Notes under the pieces: generated by a model
The model's database searches: none
Told to the model about the DNA's origin: nothing
What the model saw: only the letters and a program-made list of their open reading frames with translations
Translations under genes and position numbers: made by a program
In this document: piece by piece, positions 1 to 9,471 of the stretch
How positions within the stretch are numbered: the first letter of the stretch is position 1
How the letters are laid out: the number at the start of each line of letters is the position of its first letter
NCBI GenBank assembly: GCA_009768925.2
Contig: VHIT02000002.1
Coordinates: forward strand, 1 to 64,000
DNA length: 64,000 nt
Direction of reading: 5' to 3'
DNA from: Cryptosporidium bovis
Lineage: Eukaryota > Apicomplexa > Conoidasida > Eucoccidiorida > Cryptosporidiidae

Positions 1-29
1 TTTTTTTAATTAAAATTAACCTTTAAAAA

Positions 30-51
30 CCCCCCCCCCCCCCCCCCCCCC
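30..51. repeat. Poly-C homopolymer tract (22 C)
   Basis: An uninterrupted run of 22 cytosines sits in very AT-rich DNA, about 180 bp beyond the stop of the ESF2 gene. Two GCGCC cores follow at 56-60 and 69-73. On the minus strand it is a G tract. It could be a real slippage-prone tract, a G-quadruplex-forming element or an assembly artefact near a contig edge; the sequence alone does not decide. Confidence 0.9.
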
Positions 52-229
52 AATTGCGCCACTTGTTAGCGCCATGTGCACAAGCATAAACCATACTAAA
101 GTATACTAATTAAAAATAAATGATAAAACAATTGTATTATCGATATGGCTATTTTCTCTATAAACACTGCTTATTGGTTTCGTTAACTACAAAAAAACTA
201 GATTATAATCCACCAGTTTTCAGGCGCGT

Positions 230-979
230 TTACAACAAAAGCTTCAAAGATTTCTTACTTATTTTGCTTTCATTATGTTCAATAACCGAATGTGACGACG
301 GTTTTTTTGATTCTTGCGGCGTATTTGAAGAACCTATTGAATGTTTATCGTTTTGTTCATTCAAATTGTCATCGGTCTTGTCTTTATATTGCTTTGTTGA
401 GTTCTTTTCCATTCTTCTCGCTTTTTCTACTTGTTGTAAGTAGTAGTTATTCTCTTTTTGAACGAGGGACAGTCTCGCCTGTAATCTGGTCTTCCTGACT
501 GACTTTAAATATCTGTTGTGTTCTGTTAGGTTATGCCATTTAAAGTTAGAAAGATACTTAATGCACCACATATCATCTCTCCAAATATTATGCCTTTTTT
601 TCCCACCTATATTTGTATTATTTAGTGAAGATGCAACTGACTTTGCTACTTTTTTGTTCTTAAACTCAACCCAACCATCAATATACCTTATATAATTCCC
701 TCTTCTCATTTTCACTCTTTGTTCATGCTTTGACTTATCCTCAGGCCTCAAAAAAATTCTGTCTACCTCACCAAACTTACTCATTATTTCTCTAATGTGA
801 TGAGGACCCATTTTAGGTGGTATTCTTGAAATATAAATTATTCCCCTGTTTCTTTCATCATCTATGACATTTTTAAATGCTGCCATAATGCTTACATCAT
901 CTTTATTTTCGTCGTCTGTATTATTAATGTCAATACCTATTTTTTTATCATCATTTACTATTTGACTTTCTTCCTCCAT
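230..979 (-). CDS. ESF2: ESF2/ABT1-type RNA-binding pre-rRNA processing factor
   Basis: A 249-residue protein in one exon. Residues 45-145 hold the ESF2/ABT1 RNA-recognition fold: a GIIYISRIPPKMGPHHIRE strand and helix, then FGEVDRIFLRPED, a basic insert, and GWVEFKNKKVAKSVASSLNN. Downstream is the family's NIWRDDMWCIKYLSNFKWHNLTE block. The C-terminal third is charged and helical (LQARLSLVQKENN...). In yeast Esf2 acts in the nucleolus in early 18S rRNA maturation and activates the helicase Dbp8; that role is inferred here from homology. The length suits the family. A perfect TGGCGCCA box lies about 220 bp upstream. UTP13, another small-subunit processome protein, is in the same window but not adjacent. 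Confidence 0.93.
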   Translation of the reverse strand: MEEESQIVNDDKKIGIDINNTDDENKDDVSIMAAFKNVIDDERNRGIIYISRIPPKMGPHHIREIMSKFGEVDRIFLRPEDKSKHEQRVKMRRGNYIRYIDGWVEFKNKKVAKSVASSLNNTNIGGKKRHNIWRDDMWCIKYLSNFKWHNLTEHNRYLKSVRKTRLQARLSLVQKENNYYLQQVEKARRMEKNSTKQYKDKTDDNLNEQNDKHSIGSSNTPQESKKPSSHSVIEHNESKISKKSLKLLL

Positions 980-1623
980 ATTTCAATCTTGTGAATTTGC
1001 ACTTATAATCTAGCTTTCTTAAACATGGGTTGTTAACTAATACCTGAAATTATACAGGATAAAAAACCATATATACTCACATAAAAATATTTAACTCAAA
1101 TAATATGAAGTGGCGATGACACTATAGTACGAATTATTATTTTTTCCTCAAAATCAGACTTCGAGTACATATTTAATTTGACCTGTATCCCTGCATCTTT
1201 TGGCGCCAGCAACTGAAGTTGGCCAGAAAAGTTACCTCTTATGAGCGCATACGTGATAAATAACATTTATCTATTATTTGCTAGGAACAAATAAGTTACT
1301 ACATTGAAATAGCAGTCATTTGAAGAAATACTTTAATATTTGTTATCTAAACCGACCAATTATTTCGTCAATTGGGGAAAATAAAAGTTGGTCATAGTTT
1401 CCGTAATTTCAAAGTTATAAGTAAATAGAACACCAAATAGCTTTTTTGTGAACAGGTAGCAAGTATTATAGGAAAAATACAATTAAAACAAAAAACTTAT
1501 TCGAATACAATAATTCAATCAGTATAATATGGTGTGAGTTATATTTGATTCTCACATAGCAACCATTCTCGCCAACTGTTGTTATTCACTCTTCTGAGTT
1601 CAACTTAACACTTTCGATTCTCT
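980..1623. other. Intergenic, ESF2 upstream region
   Basis: This 644-bp region lies between the ESF2 start and the end of the NAP gene, both on the minus strand. It is AT-rich with no convincing ORF. It contains the palindromic TGGCGCCA box at 1201-1208. I see no other element that I can support. Confidence 0.7.
1201..1208. promoter_or_regulatory. E2F-like box TGGCGCCA
   Basis: A perfect 8-bp palindrome, about 222 bp upstream of the ESF2 start. GGCGCC is rare by chance in DNA this AT-rich. E2F-like TGGCGCCA motifs have been reported as enriched upstream of Cryptosporidium genes; function here is inferred. Confidence 0.55.
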
Positions 1624-2679
1624 TTATCTTTTGTACGTTTTACCATTTTTGCTGTTCTTAAAGGTGTTTCTATTTGGATTCAAGGTTCTGATATTTCTTG
1701 CACGGTTACCTTCATCGACCTTACTTTGAAACCCGTCATCATCGTCATCATCTTCATCTTCATCGTCATCATCGTCATCGTCATCGTCATCGTCACTATC
1801 TGAGTCAGTTATGCTGTTGTCGTCGCTATCCTCTCCAACATTCAGAATATCACCCTCGTCATCTTCTTCAACTTCATCTTCCTCATCAATAGCCTCGCCA
1901 GTAAACCAATAAACTGAATATGGAATAAGTTTATCTCTGATGAAAATACCCATCTCATAATCAGTCTCAACTGTAGATTCCAATTCCATTATATCAAATC
2001 TGTCCATTTGAGCGAGTTCCTCATCTGATGGAACATTTAATGACTTGAAAAAATTAAAAAAACTTTCACGTGGGACAGTTTCAGTAACTATTCTCACTTC
2101 TTTTGATTGCTTATGTCTTTGCCTTCTAACAACAACTTCTTGCGTTGGGTCTTTTCCCTTCTTCCATTCTATTTCTGTGGCTACTGTGTTACTTAAAAGA
2201 GGCTCATCATCTTCCAAAAATATCATTACATACTCTTTACGAATATTTGTTCCCTCAAAAAATGGGTTTGGTGAGAAATTAAAATTTAAAACAAATCCAG
2301 ATTGTTGTTCTGATGTCCACTCCGTAGTTATACTTTTTAAATAGGATAAAATTGGAACATCGTATTCTTCTATTGCTGATCCTAACATTCTGCTGTTTTT
2401 CATCGCCTTTACCCAAAATTGTGGTAGTCCAGGTGTTCCAGTTTCATCCATATTACCTAATTCAAGGATTTGATCCCTCCTATCGTAAATCTGATTGTAT
2501 TGTTTTTCATATTTAAATCTTAATTTCCTCATTTCAGATAAATATTCTTTTTCTACTAAGGTAAATTCACTTTGTAATTCTCTCAATTTTTTAAGTGAAA
2601 CCCTACTTTCCTCAGATAAATGTTTCTCCAATTCATCCATTGCCTCTCCAGAACTATTATTTATTTTATCTATATCCAT
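1624..2679 (-). CDS. Nucleosome assembly protein (NAP1/SET family)
   Basis: A histone chaperone of about 351 residues that binds H2A-H2B or H3-H4 and moves them between cytoplasm and chromatin. An N-terminal long helix (LKKLRELQSEFTLVEKEYLSE) is the NAP dimerisation helix. The core has the family signatures PGLPQFWVKAMKN, DVPILSYLKSI, FNFSPNPFFEGTNI and ESFFNFFKSLNVP. It ends in a very acidic Asp/Glu tail (about residues 275-325) and a short basic tip. The frame is open to a Met eight codons further upstream (2703). I prefer the start at 2679 (MDIDKINN) because the longer leader is hydrophobic and unlike the family, but this is not certain. The Asp tract is encoded by imperfect GAT/GAC triplet repeats, so its length may vary between isolates. 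A TTTGGCGGCAAA box lies about 115 bp upstream. Confidence 0.92.
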   Translation of the reverse strand: MDIDKINNSSGEAMDELEKHLSEESRVSLKKLRELQSEFTLVEKEYLSEMRKLRFKYEKQYNQIYDRRDQILELGNMDETGTPGLPQFWVKAMKNSRMLGSAIEEYDVPILSYLKSITTEWTSEQQSGFVLNFNFSPNPFFEGTNIRKEYVMIFLEDDEPLLSNTVATEIEWKKGKDPTQEVVVRRQRHKQSKEVRIVTETVPRESFFNFFKSLNVPSDEELAQMDRFDIMELESTVETDYEMGIFIRDKLIPYSVYWFTGEAIDEEDEVEEDDEGDILNVGEDSDDNSITDSDSDDDDDDDDDDDEDEDDDDDDGFQSKVDEGNRARNIRTLNPNRNTFKNSKNGKTYKR

Positions 2680-2791
2680 TTTTGATAAAACATACCAGAA
2701 CAACTAAAGCGACAGCTATTAGTTTGCAAATCTTTATTTTGTCGATACCAAATTAATTATATTTTCCTTTTTGCTGATTCTGACAAATGAG

Positions 2792-2803
2792 TTTGGCGGC
2801 AAA
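2792..2803. promoter_or_regulatory. E2F-like box TTTGGCGGCAAA
   Basis: A near-palindromic E2F-type site (TTTGGCGG plus a mirrored AAA) about 115 bp upstream of the NAP start. NAP is an S-phase histone chaperone, so an E2F-type input would make sense; this is inference. Confidence 0.5.
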
Positions 2804-3065
2804 GTTCAGTTATTGTAAAAATCAAAACTTAATGACTGAAAAAAAGATCAAGCTGATTCAGAATCTTAGGCGTCGCTCTCACAGATCAGTATCATCTTGA
2901 TTGATAAGTAAATTATTATTTTTAGATGTGGGTTTAAGCTCTTGATAGTAATGTGTTTGCACACTTTCTCTGCACTTACTAAAAAAAGCAAGTATTACTA
3001 CTAACTGAATTGGTGATTTGAGGATAATTTCACATTTGGTAATACATTAAAGCAATAAAATATGT

Positions 3066-3079
3066 ATTTGCATGCAAAT
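3066..3079. promoter_or_regulatory. Palindrome with TGCATGCA core, likely ApiAP2 site
   Basis: ATTTGCATGCAAAT is a perfect 14-bp palindrome midway between the divergent NAP and coiled-coil genes. TGCATGC is a well-known apicomplexan AP2-domain binding motif. Similar cores occur at 17628-17635 and 56413-56423. Confidence 0.4.
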
Positions 3080-3406
3080 AACGGTATATGATAAATGTGC
3101 ATGGAATTTCCACATGTAATTGCAAATTTATGGTTTTTGTATAGTCAAAAATAGATAGAATTTTACAATAATAATACAACTAAATAGATTGCTATAAGTA
3201 TACCATAGTTAAAACATAATAAGAAATAAGCAGTTTTTATATTCATCCACAAATTTTTTTCCTCTCTCTACATATATATATATATACAAATAAAGAAAAT
3301 GCTTGTTTTTTTATTTGTACTTTTTAAAGATATTTAAATGAATTTTTAAAAAATACTAACAAATTAAGAACTAATCGTAATATTGACTGATAGCGAATAA
3401 ATCAAA

Positions 3407-5392
3407 ATGGAAGATAATGTAGTTAACAGTGATGTGAAGCAACTACTAGGTGATGAGCAAAACTCAATAAATTATTTAAGAAGAGGTAACTTAATAAATT
3501 ATTATTACACACTGAAACCCAATTAACGTTAAAAAAAGCAAATAGAATATTTGAGGAAATAAGTAGGGAAATAATTATAGAAAAAGATGAGAATTTAAAA
3601 TTATTTGTAAGTTTTAATAGTCAATAATTTTTATAATAATTAATAATATAAAGAACGAACAAGAAGGACTAATACAATCAATAAATGAAGTTAAAAGTAT
3701 GCAAATTCAAATATCAAATTACTTGAATTATCATGGCAAAAAACAAGAAGAAGCAATTATGGAAATGGAAAGCAATTTTAATGCGTCAATGAGTGAGAAA
3801 AAAGAGGCGAAAGAGAAAAAAAAGGATGAATTAAATAGTTTAATCAAAAGAAATAATGATATTGAAGATGAAATAAGCAAACAAAAAATAATACTTAATG
3901 ATTTGTTAAATGAAAATTTAATTATGAATCAAGTAAGTTTAAACAAAATAGGAAAAAAGCTCAATGTTATGATATTGCGATAATAAAGTCTATTACAGGT
4001 TTGGAAAAGAAGAAAAAAGAGTGGAAGCTGAAATTAGATGAACAAAAAGAAAGGCACAAACAATTGTCTGATTTGAGTGACTATTTATCCGAAAGATTTA
4101 AAATTTTAAATATTGAATACAATCAGTTAATACAAGAAAAAAAGGAGCTAATTACCTCTAAAGAAAATGTAGAAACATTGATTGATAAATTAAAGAAAGA
4201 GCAGGAGGAAAAAAAAAGCGAACTTTGTAAAATAAATGATGAAATAAAGAGTGAATTGGACTCAAAAAGAGAGGAATATGACCAAGTTAATGACGAAATC
4301 AACAAGATTAAAGGAGAAAAGGATGAGAATGAGAAAAATCTACAGCAATTAAAAGAGCAAATAAATATTTCAGAAAATGAGATAAACAGAATAGCTAAAG
4401 ATATAACTTCAAATAAAGAACTAGTATTAAAATTGAGTGAGGAGTTGGACAAAAAAAAGGCTGAGACGAATAAATACATGAGGGAATTGTTGGAGTATAG
4501 AAATAGCAAACTAAAAATAAACGATTTAAATAATGAGATCAATGAAATAAAATGTAAATTGGAGAAAATAGATATAAAAAATGAGTCAGATAAAAAATTT
4601 GATAAATTAGTTGAGCTTGAGCACATAAATAAATTAAACACTCAGTTAAAGGATGAATTAATTGCAATGAGCAACAATTTGGAGGAAGATGAACGAAACA
4701 TTATTAATTACGCAAAAGATAAAATGAGGATTAATGATAATGGTAGCGTAAATACCAATGATATTGATCAATTAATAATGTATTTACAAAATTCGATGAA
4801 TTATGATGTCAATTACGGCATAAATGAAACAAATGCTCAAGCCGAATGCGAAAGAAATGAAGAATATATTGACAGTAATCAACTGGAAGAACATATAACA
4901 AAATTAAAACAAATTCTAGATGAAAATAACAGACAAAATATATCACTTAAAATGAAAAAAGGAAAATTGAAGAGAAATAAAACTACAGATACTAAAGTGA
5001 TGGAGACATTGTTAATACGGTCATTGAAATTAATAGAAAAACTGGATGGTGAATTAGAGAATGATCAAAACAGTATTCAATTTGAAGAACAAAAAAATGA
5101 GTATAATGTTACCAAACAAACAAATAAAGAACTAGAAACTCCAGACAGTGGTAAAATATCTGATACTGGAAGGAGAGTGGTCATATCAAATAGAAGATTA
5201 TTAACACCTAGAAAAGTAAGTTAAACGATTAAAATAACTCAATCAATACAAATTCACACCATTTTCTTTATTTAACGATAACTCATTTTAAATCATTAAT
5301 ATCAGGGATTATTTGCGTTAGTACCACATTCAAGTCGACATAAAGGATCGAAGTGCGGGGATGACGACACACTATTTGGATCAGATCTTTAA
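3407..5392 (+). CDS. Coiled-coil protein, five exons, function unknown
   Basis: Reconstructed as five exons: 3407-3485, 3539-3606, 3654-3932, 3989-5215 and 5306-5392, giving 579 residues. All introns begin GTAA and end AG (47-90 nt), and the frame holds across all four junctions. Exon 4 has no proper ATG at its left edge, and its last codons run into GTAAGT, which shows that the gene is spliced. Almost all of residues 25-530 is heptad-like Lys/Glu-rich coiled coil. The last 50 residues change character: basic, with RRVVISNRRLLTPRKGLF and then a short polar tail ending in DDDTLFGSDL. No catalytic or named domain is visible. A structural role (kinetochore, spindle pole or cytoskeleton) is possible but not shown. 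It is unusually intron-rich for this genome. Confidence 0.8.
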
Positions 5393-5513
5393 AATGAATA
5401 TACATTAAACGCTTGTTCATTAAATTTAGATTTCACTTTCATTATTGTAAAAGTACACTAAATTAAAAAAATCATTTGGGGAAAAGTGAAATTGAAGAAA
5501 ATTTTAATAAATT

Positions 5514-6104
5514 TCAGTTGTATGATTCATTTAAATATGAGGAAACACCTTCATGAGTAGCTGTCATTCCCTTTTGACCCTTTTTCCAGTTTGCAGGACA
5601 AACTTCACCGTATTTCTCGGTGAATTGTAAAGCATCGATAACACGTAATGTTTCTTCGACTGACCTTCCCAAGGGTAAGTCATGAACAGTCTGTGCTCTT
5701 ACGATCCCTTCCTTATCAATGATGAAAAGACCCCTTAAAGCAACACCTGCGTCCAAAAGAACACCATAACTTTGACTAATTGAGTGGCTAGAGTCAGAAA
5801 GAAGTGGGAAATTAATGTTACCAATGCCACCTTGATCTAATGGTAGACGTCTCCAAGCAGCATGGGAGAATTGGGAGTCTACAGAAACGCCTAATAATTG
5901 TACATTAAGTTTCTCAAAATCTTTGCAGGCTTTGTTAAATGCCAATATTTCTGATGGGCATACAAATGTGAAATTCAATGGATAAAAGAATAAAACAACG
6001 TATTTTCCTCTATAGTCAGACAAAGACACTTTTTTAAATGAACCATCTGCCATAACTGCCTCTGCAGAAAAGTCTGGTGCCTGTTTTTGAACTAGCGAAG
6101 CCAT
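5514..6104 (-). CDS. Typical 2-Cys peroxiredoxin
   Basis: A 196-residue thiol peroxidase that reduces H2O2 and organic peroxides using electrons from thioredoxin. The peroxidatic cysteine is Cys49 in [12 protein letters not shown] (PxxxTxxC motif) and the resolving cysteine is Cys169 in [11 protein letters not shown], as in Prx1-type dimers. No signal or transit peptide is seen, so it is probably cytosolic. GGIGN replaces the usual GGLG loop, and the C-terminal helix reads SSYLNESYN with YL where hyperoxidation-sensitive enzymes have YF. It may therefore resist overoxidation better than host Prx1; that is inference. Single exon. A TGGCGCCT box lies about 137 bp upstream. Confidence 0.96.
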   Translation of the reverse strand: MASLVQKQAPDFSAEAVMADGSFKKVSLSDYRGKYVVLFFYPLNFTFVCPSEILAFNKACKDFEKLNVQLLGVSVDSQFSHAAWRRLPLDQGGIGNINFPLLSDSSHSISQSYGVLLDAGVALRGLFIIDKEGIVRAQTVHDLPLGRSVEETLRVIDALQFTEKYGEVCPANWKKGQKGMTATHEGVSSYLNESYN

Positions 6105-6440
6105 CTTATAATGTAGGTAAACAAATTAAACAAAATTACTACAAACAATAGGAATCGAGTTTTTATTGATTGCAATGAGGGGAAAGTGTCGTGGTTATGA
6201 TTCTGAGGGAAACATTGACTTAAACTGCTCGAAACAACTGTGGCGCCTTCCATTTAAAAATCACATTAAAAAGGATAACTAATGATAATAAATTTGCATG
6301 AAAAAAGATAAGTACATAAAATACATAATAAATATATACATTAGTGAATATAAATATGATTAATTCGATGAAGTTCATAAAGCATGTAGTGGGTAACTAA
6401 AAAATATGTGTTCTGGTTTTGTGAATAAAAAGATTAATGA
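6105..6440. other. Intergenic, peroxiredoxin upstream region
   Basis: 336 bp between the peroxiredoxin start and the RPP14-like stop, both on the minus strand. It contains the E2F-like box at 6241-6248; otherwise AT-rich with nothing supported. Confidence 0.65.
6241..6248. promoter_or_regulatory. E2F-like box TGGCGCCT
   Basis: GGCGCC core in the sequence TGTGGCGCCTTCC, about 137 bp upstream of the peroxiredoxin start and in an otherwise GC-poor region. Confidence 0.5.
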
Positions 6441-6968
6441 TTAACAAGATTCCAAAGACTTATTTTTGGTATAACAATAGTTTTTAAGTAATGTGGAAAG
6501 TGTTGAGCCAATTCTTAAAGTATGAAATCTAATATTATTATATTTGTCCCAGGAACTCGTCATTGAAAGACAAAATCTTAAATAACAAGAATATCTAGAT
6601 GTATAATTAATTACAAAAAAGTAAAACTTTAACTTCAATAATATATAAAACTTACTTTGTATCTGTTACAATGATGGCATTATTCAGTTTACTTGAAACA
6701 TATATGATATTATATTTTAAAGGAATAGAGCCAATGTTTCCCAAAATGCTTATTATCGATGAATTAATGAGAACTTCAAGTAAATCATGGTTAATTATGT
6801 CTTCCGGGATTCCATCTCTACACGATTTTTTGATTATTCGACCAATTTAGTGTGTTTGCAGGTAAAACATATTTAATTAAAAAAGTAAGTACATTAGATG
6901 TATATAACTTACATATGGAAAAGTACATATTCCCTAGTAATATTATTTGAAAATGATTGAGAATACAT
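6441..6968 (-). CDS. RNase P/MRP protein subunit, RPP14/POP5 family (three exons)
   Basis: Reconstructed from three exons on the minus strand: 6968-6913, 6817-6656 and 6594-6441, with introns of 95 and 61 nt (GTAAGT...TAG at both). The product is 123 residues, close to human RPP14. Recognisable family blocks are TREYVLFHID (first strand), LLEVLINSSIISILGNIGS (helix and Gly turn), IIYVSSKLNNAIIVTDTKY and FHTLRIGSTLSTLLKNY, which line up with the RPP14/POP5 fold in order. The family binds RNase P and RNase MRP RNA and takes part in tRNA 5' and rRNA processing in the nucleus. I cannot separate RPP14 from POP5 firmly; the length and the LPL-like block after the Gly turn favour RPP14. Only the last exon forms an obvious ORF, so the gene is easy to miss. 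Confidence 0.75.
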
Positions 6969-7417
6969 TCATTAATGTTGGGAATAATCAGTATCAATAT
7001 AAAAACGAGTAACTTGTTACATCAGAGATTTGAATTTTCTACAATAATGAAAGACTAGAATTATACTATCAATTATTAGCGGTCAAATTTACGAAACCAG
7101 CTACCGTTAAGGTTAAAGAACAATTAAAATGAGGCGGCAGTACCTAAATATTTGTTCCCATGCAAAATAAAGAGCGAATAAAGAGCATGAAAATATAGAA
7201 ATGATAAACAAATTAAATGAGTAAGATGGGGTTTTGTAACGATCAAATTTTGAAAGGAGAGTTATTAGTTAATTAAATAAAGAGGTGACAGAATAATTAT
7301 TGTAGGTAAATAGATAAGTACTTAAATTGAAGATAACAAGGGTAAATAGTGGATGTTTGGTAATCCTAATTTAGTATTTTTTTGCTTTTCACTGAACAAT
7401 AAAAGCAATATTAAAGA
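6969..7417. other. Divergent promoter region, RPP14-like / Kazal gene
   Basis: 449 bp between divergent starts. It has a weak GC box AGGCGGCA at 7132-7139 and is otherwise AT-rich. No gene is seen. Confidence 0.6.
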
Positions 7418-9469
7418 ATGTTGTTTCATTTAGGTGCATTAACATGGTTGAGCTTATTTGCTCACTATGCAAAAATACAAATGGATTCGATAGATTTTTC
7501 AACTCAGGATCAAGATGAGTGTAGTTTTCAATGTAACTTAAATTTTTTTCCACACTGTGCAACAAATGGTATAACATACATAAATGAATGCTTTTTTATG
7601 AAATCGAGGTGTTTAGATCCAAAAATACAACTACAAAAAATGCCAGGAATACCGTGTGGATTAATAGGATCAATGGATGCAACAAAGTATACGGGATGTG
7701 AAAGAGGATGCCCACCTGTAGAATTTCCGTATTGTGGTACAAATGGTGAAACATATATAAATAACTGTGCTTTAGAAATAGCAACATGTGAAGATTCGAA
7801 TGTACAACTGGCAAAACTACCAGGTATACCATGTGGTAGTGAATTAAAATTTGAATATTCAGATTTATATTGCGATGGTTTATGTTCAGAGCATTACATA
7901 CCATACTGTGGTTCAGATGGAGTAACTTACATAAATTATTGTGAGTTCAGAAAAGCGAGATGCAGGGATGTGACATTAACAGTGGTTGGATTTCCGGGTT
8001 TACCATGTGATAGTCAAATATTTGACGAAAAAGTAGCATTAGAGAGGACAAAGAAACTAGAATGTTTGAAACACAACAAATGTTCAAGGATATTATTTCC
8101 AATATGTGGAACTGATGGCGTAACATATAGAAATCCGTGTGAGTTTAGAAGGGCACGCTGCAAAAATCCAACATTAAGAAGAGCAAATATATTAGTACCA
8201 TGCGGTTCTAGTTTGTCGGATGATGTATCGAACATAATAGAAAATATGCCAAATGGTACATCCTCCAATGTAATTAAGAATTGTTGGTACAAATGTACAA
8301 AGGCATGGGAATATCCATTATGCGGCTCAGATGGTATAACATATAGTAGTTATTGTGAGATGAGGAATGCATTATGTTTGGATCCAGATTTAAGATTGGT
8401 AAAAATACCAGGTGTAAAGTGCTCAACAGCGTTTCAATTTACAAATCCTGTAGAGATAGACAAATGCAAAGATGAATGTCCATATGGAAAAACATTATCT
8501 TATATGTGTGGTAGCAACAATCAAACGTATTATAGTTTCTGCGAATTTAGTAATGCAATATGCAGGGATCCGGAATTATATTTGGCGAAACCCATGGGAT
8601 TTCCATGCAGGGATGAAGATAGAAATGCAGAGTTAGAGGCATTAAATAAAGAATACCAGACAATGGATGAAATATATTTTGGTATTACTAATTTTCAGAA
8701 TAATATGGTAAAGACACATATTGACGAATCAAGATCATATGAATCTAAAACATATATTGTAAATAACAATAGATTAAGCAATGTTAATAAAAATAATAAT
8801 ATACTAAATGAACATAATATACACGGTATAAATACTAATAATTATGATAGCAGGAGTGAAAATGAATCAAATAATGTAAACAACAAAAACAGGAATAATA
8901 ACATAACAAACATATTAGGTTACGAGTTAAATATTTTGAATAATGGATTGCTGCATTCTGAATCAGATTCATGTGAATTTGATTGTAGTCATTCACCTAA
9001 GATGCCACATTGTGGCAGTAATATGTTAACATATCCATCTGGATGCGCATTTCATAGGGATCAGTGTAGAAATTCAAGGTTACAGTTAGTTGCGGAACCA
9101 GGAATACCTTGTTCTGAGATACAAGGATTTTCCATAACAAATGAAAAGTTTCAAGAATGTATTAGAGACTGTAGACATTCTCAAAAGATATATCATTGTT
9201 TAAACACTGGTGAAACGATATTCAGTTATTGTGAATTTTTATATTTACAATGTCTAATACCGGGATATAAAATAATAGGGCATGCAGGAATACCTTGTGA
9301 TGATATACATGACTACAAATATCACAGACAAAATGAAGGTGATTCTAATACAAGCAGTAATAATTGGACAAGTGGGGATGAAAACGAAGAATTTCAGAGA
9401 AAATTAAACAAAATGCTTAGTGAGATACCTTCGTACGAATACACTGGTATTAAAAGGCTTAATTATTAA
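7418..9469 (+). CDS. Secreted multi-domain Kazal-type serine protease inhibitor
   Basis: A 683-residue protein with a hydrophobic N-terminus (MLFHLGALTWLSLFAHYA) acting as signal peptide. Eight Kazal-like domains of about 47 residues follow: six in a row at roughly 35-405, then an Asn-rich linker (about 405-517), then two more at about 518-620. Each has a six-Cys pattern and most have the CG(S/T)(D/N)G-x-TY core. The residue two after the second Cys (the usual P1 site) differs: Leu, Pro, Glu, Arg, Lys, Tyr, His, His. The Arg and Lys domains should favour trypsin-like proteases; the others suggest different or no targets. Domain 8 has lost the CGSDG core (CLNTGE). Parasite Kazal proteins of this type protect secreted proteins or the oocyst from host digestive proteases; this role is inferred. 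Single exon. Its stop is 2 bp from the stop of the convergent UXT gene. Confidence 0.9.
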   Translation: MLFHLGALTWLSLFAHYAKIQMDSIDFSTQDQDECSFQCNLNFFPHCATNGITYINECFFMKSRCLDPKIQLQKMPGIPCGLIGSMDATKYTGCERGCPPVEFPYCGTNGETYINNCALEIATCEDSNVQLAKLPGIPCGSELKFEYSDLYCDGLCSEHYIPYCGSDGVTYINYCEFRKARCRDVTLTVVGFPGLPCDSQIFDEKVALERTKKLECLKHNKCSRILFPICGTDGVTYRNPCEFRRARCKNPTLRRANILVPCGSSLSDDVSNIIENMPNGTSSNVIKNCWYKCTKAWEYPLCGSDGITYSSYCEMRNALCLDPDLRLVKIPGVKCSTAFQFTNPVEIDKCKDECPYGKTLSYMCGSNNQTYYSFCEFSNAICRDPELYLAKPMGFPCRDEDRNAELEALNKEYQTMDEIYFGITNFQNNMVKTHIDESRSYESKTYIVNNNRLSNVNKNNNILNEHNIHGINTNNYDSRSENESNNVNNKNRNNNITNILGYELNILNNGLLHSESDSCEFDCSHSPKMPHCGSNMLTYPSGCAFHRDQCRNSRLQLVAEPGIPCSEIQGFSITNEKFQECIRDCRHSQKIYHCLNTGETIFSYCEFLYLQCLIPGYKIIGHAGIPCDDIHDYKYHRQNEGDSNTSSNNWTSGDENEEFQRKLNKMLSEIPSYEYTGIKRLNY

Positions 9470-9471
9470 AA

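Larger units (their letters stand above)
2704..3406. other. Divergent promoter region, NAP / coiled-coil gene
   Basis: This 703-bp AT-rich region separates two divergently transcribed genes. It holds an E2F-like TTTGGCGGCAAA box next to the NAP start and a 14-bp palindrome ATTTGCATGCAAAT at 3066-3079 with a TGCATGCA core, an ApiAP2-type site. A short TA repeat lies near 3272-3286. No gene is visible. Confidence 0.65.

Noticed and set aside
120-443. Plus-strand 107-codon ORF
   Set aside because: Mostly antisense to the ESF2 C-terminus, Cys/Phe/Ser-rich and with no family features.
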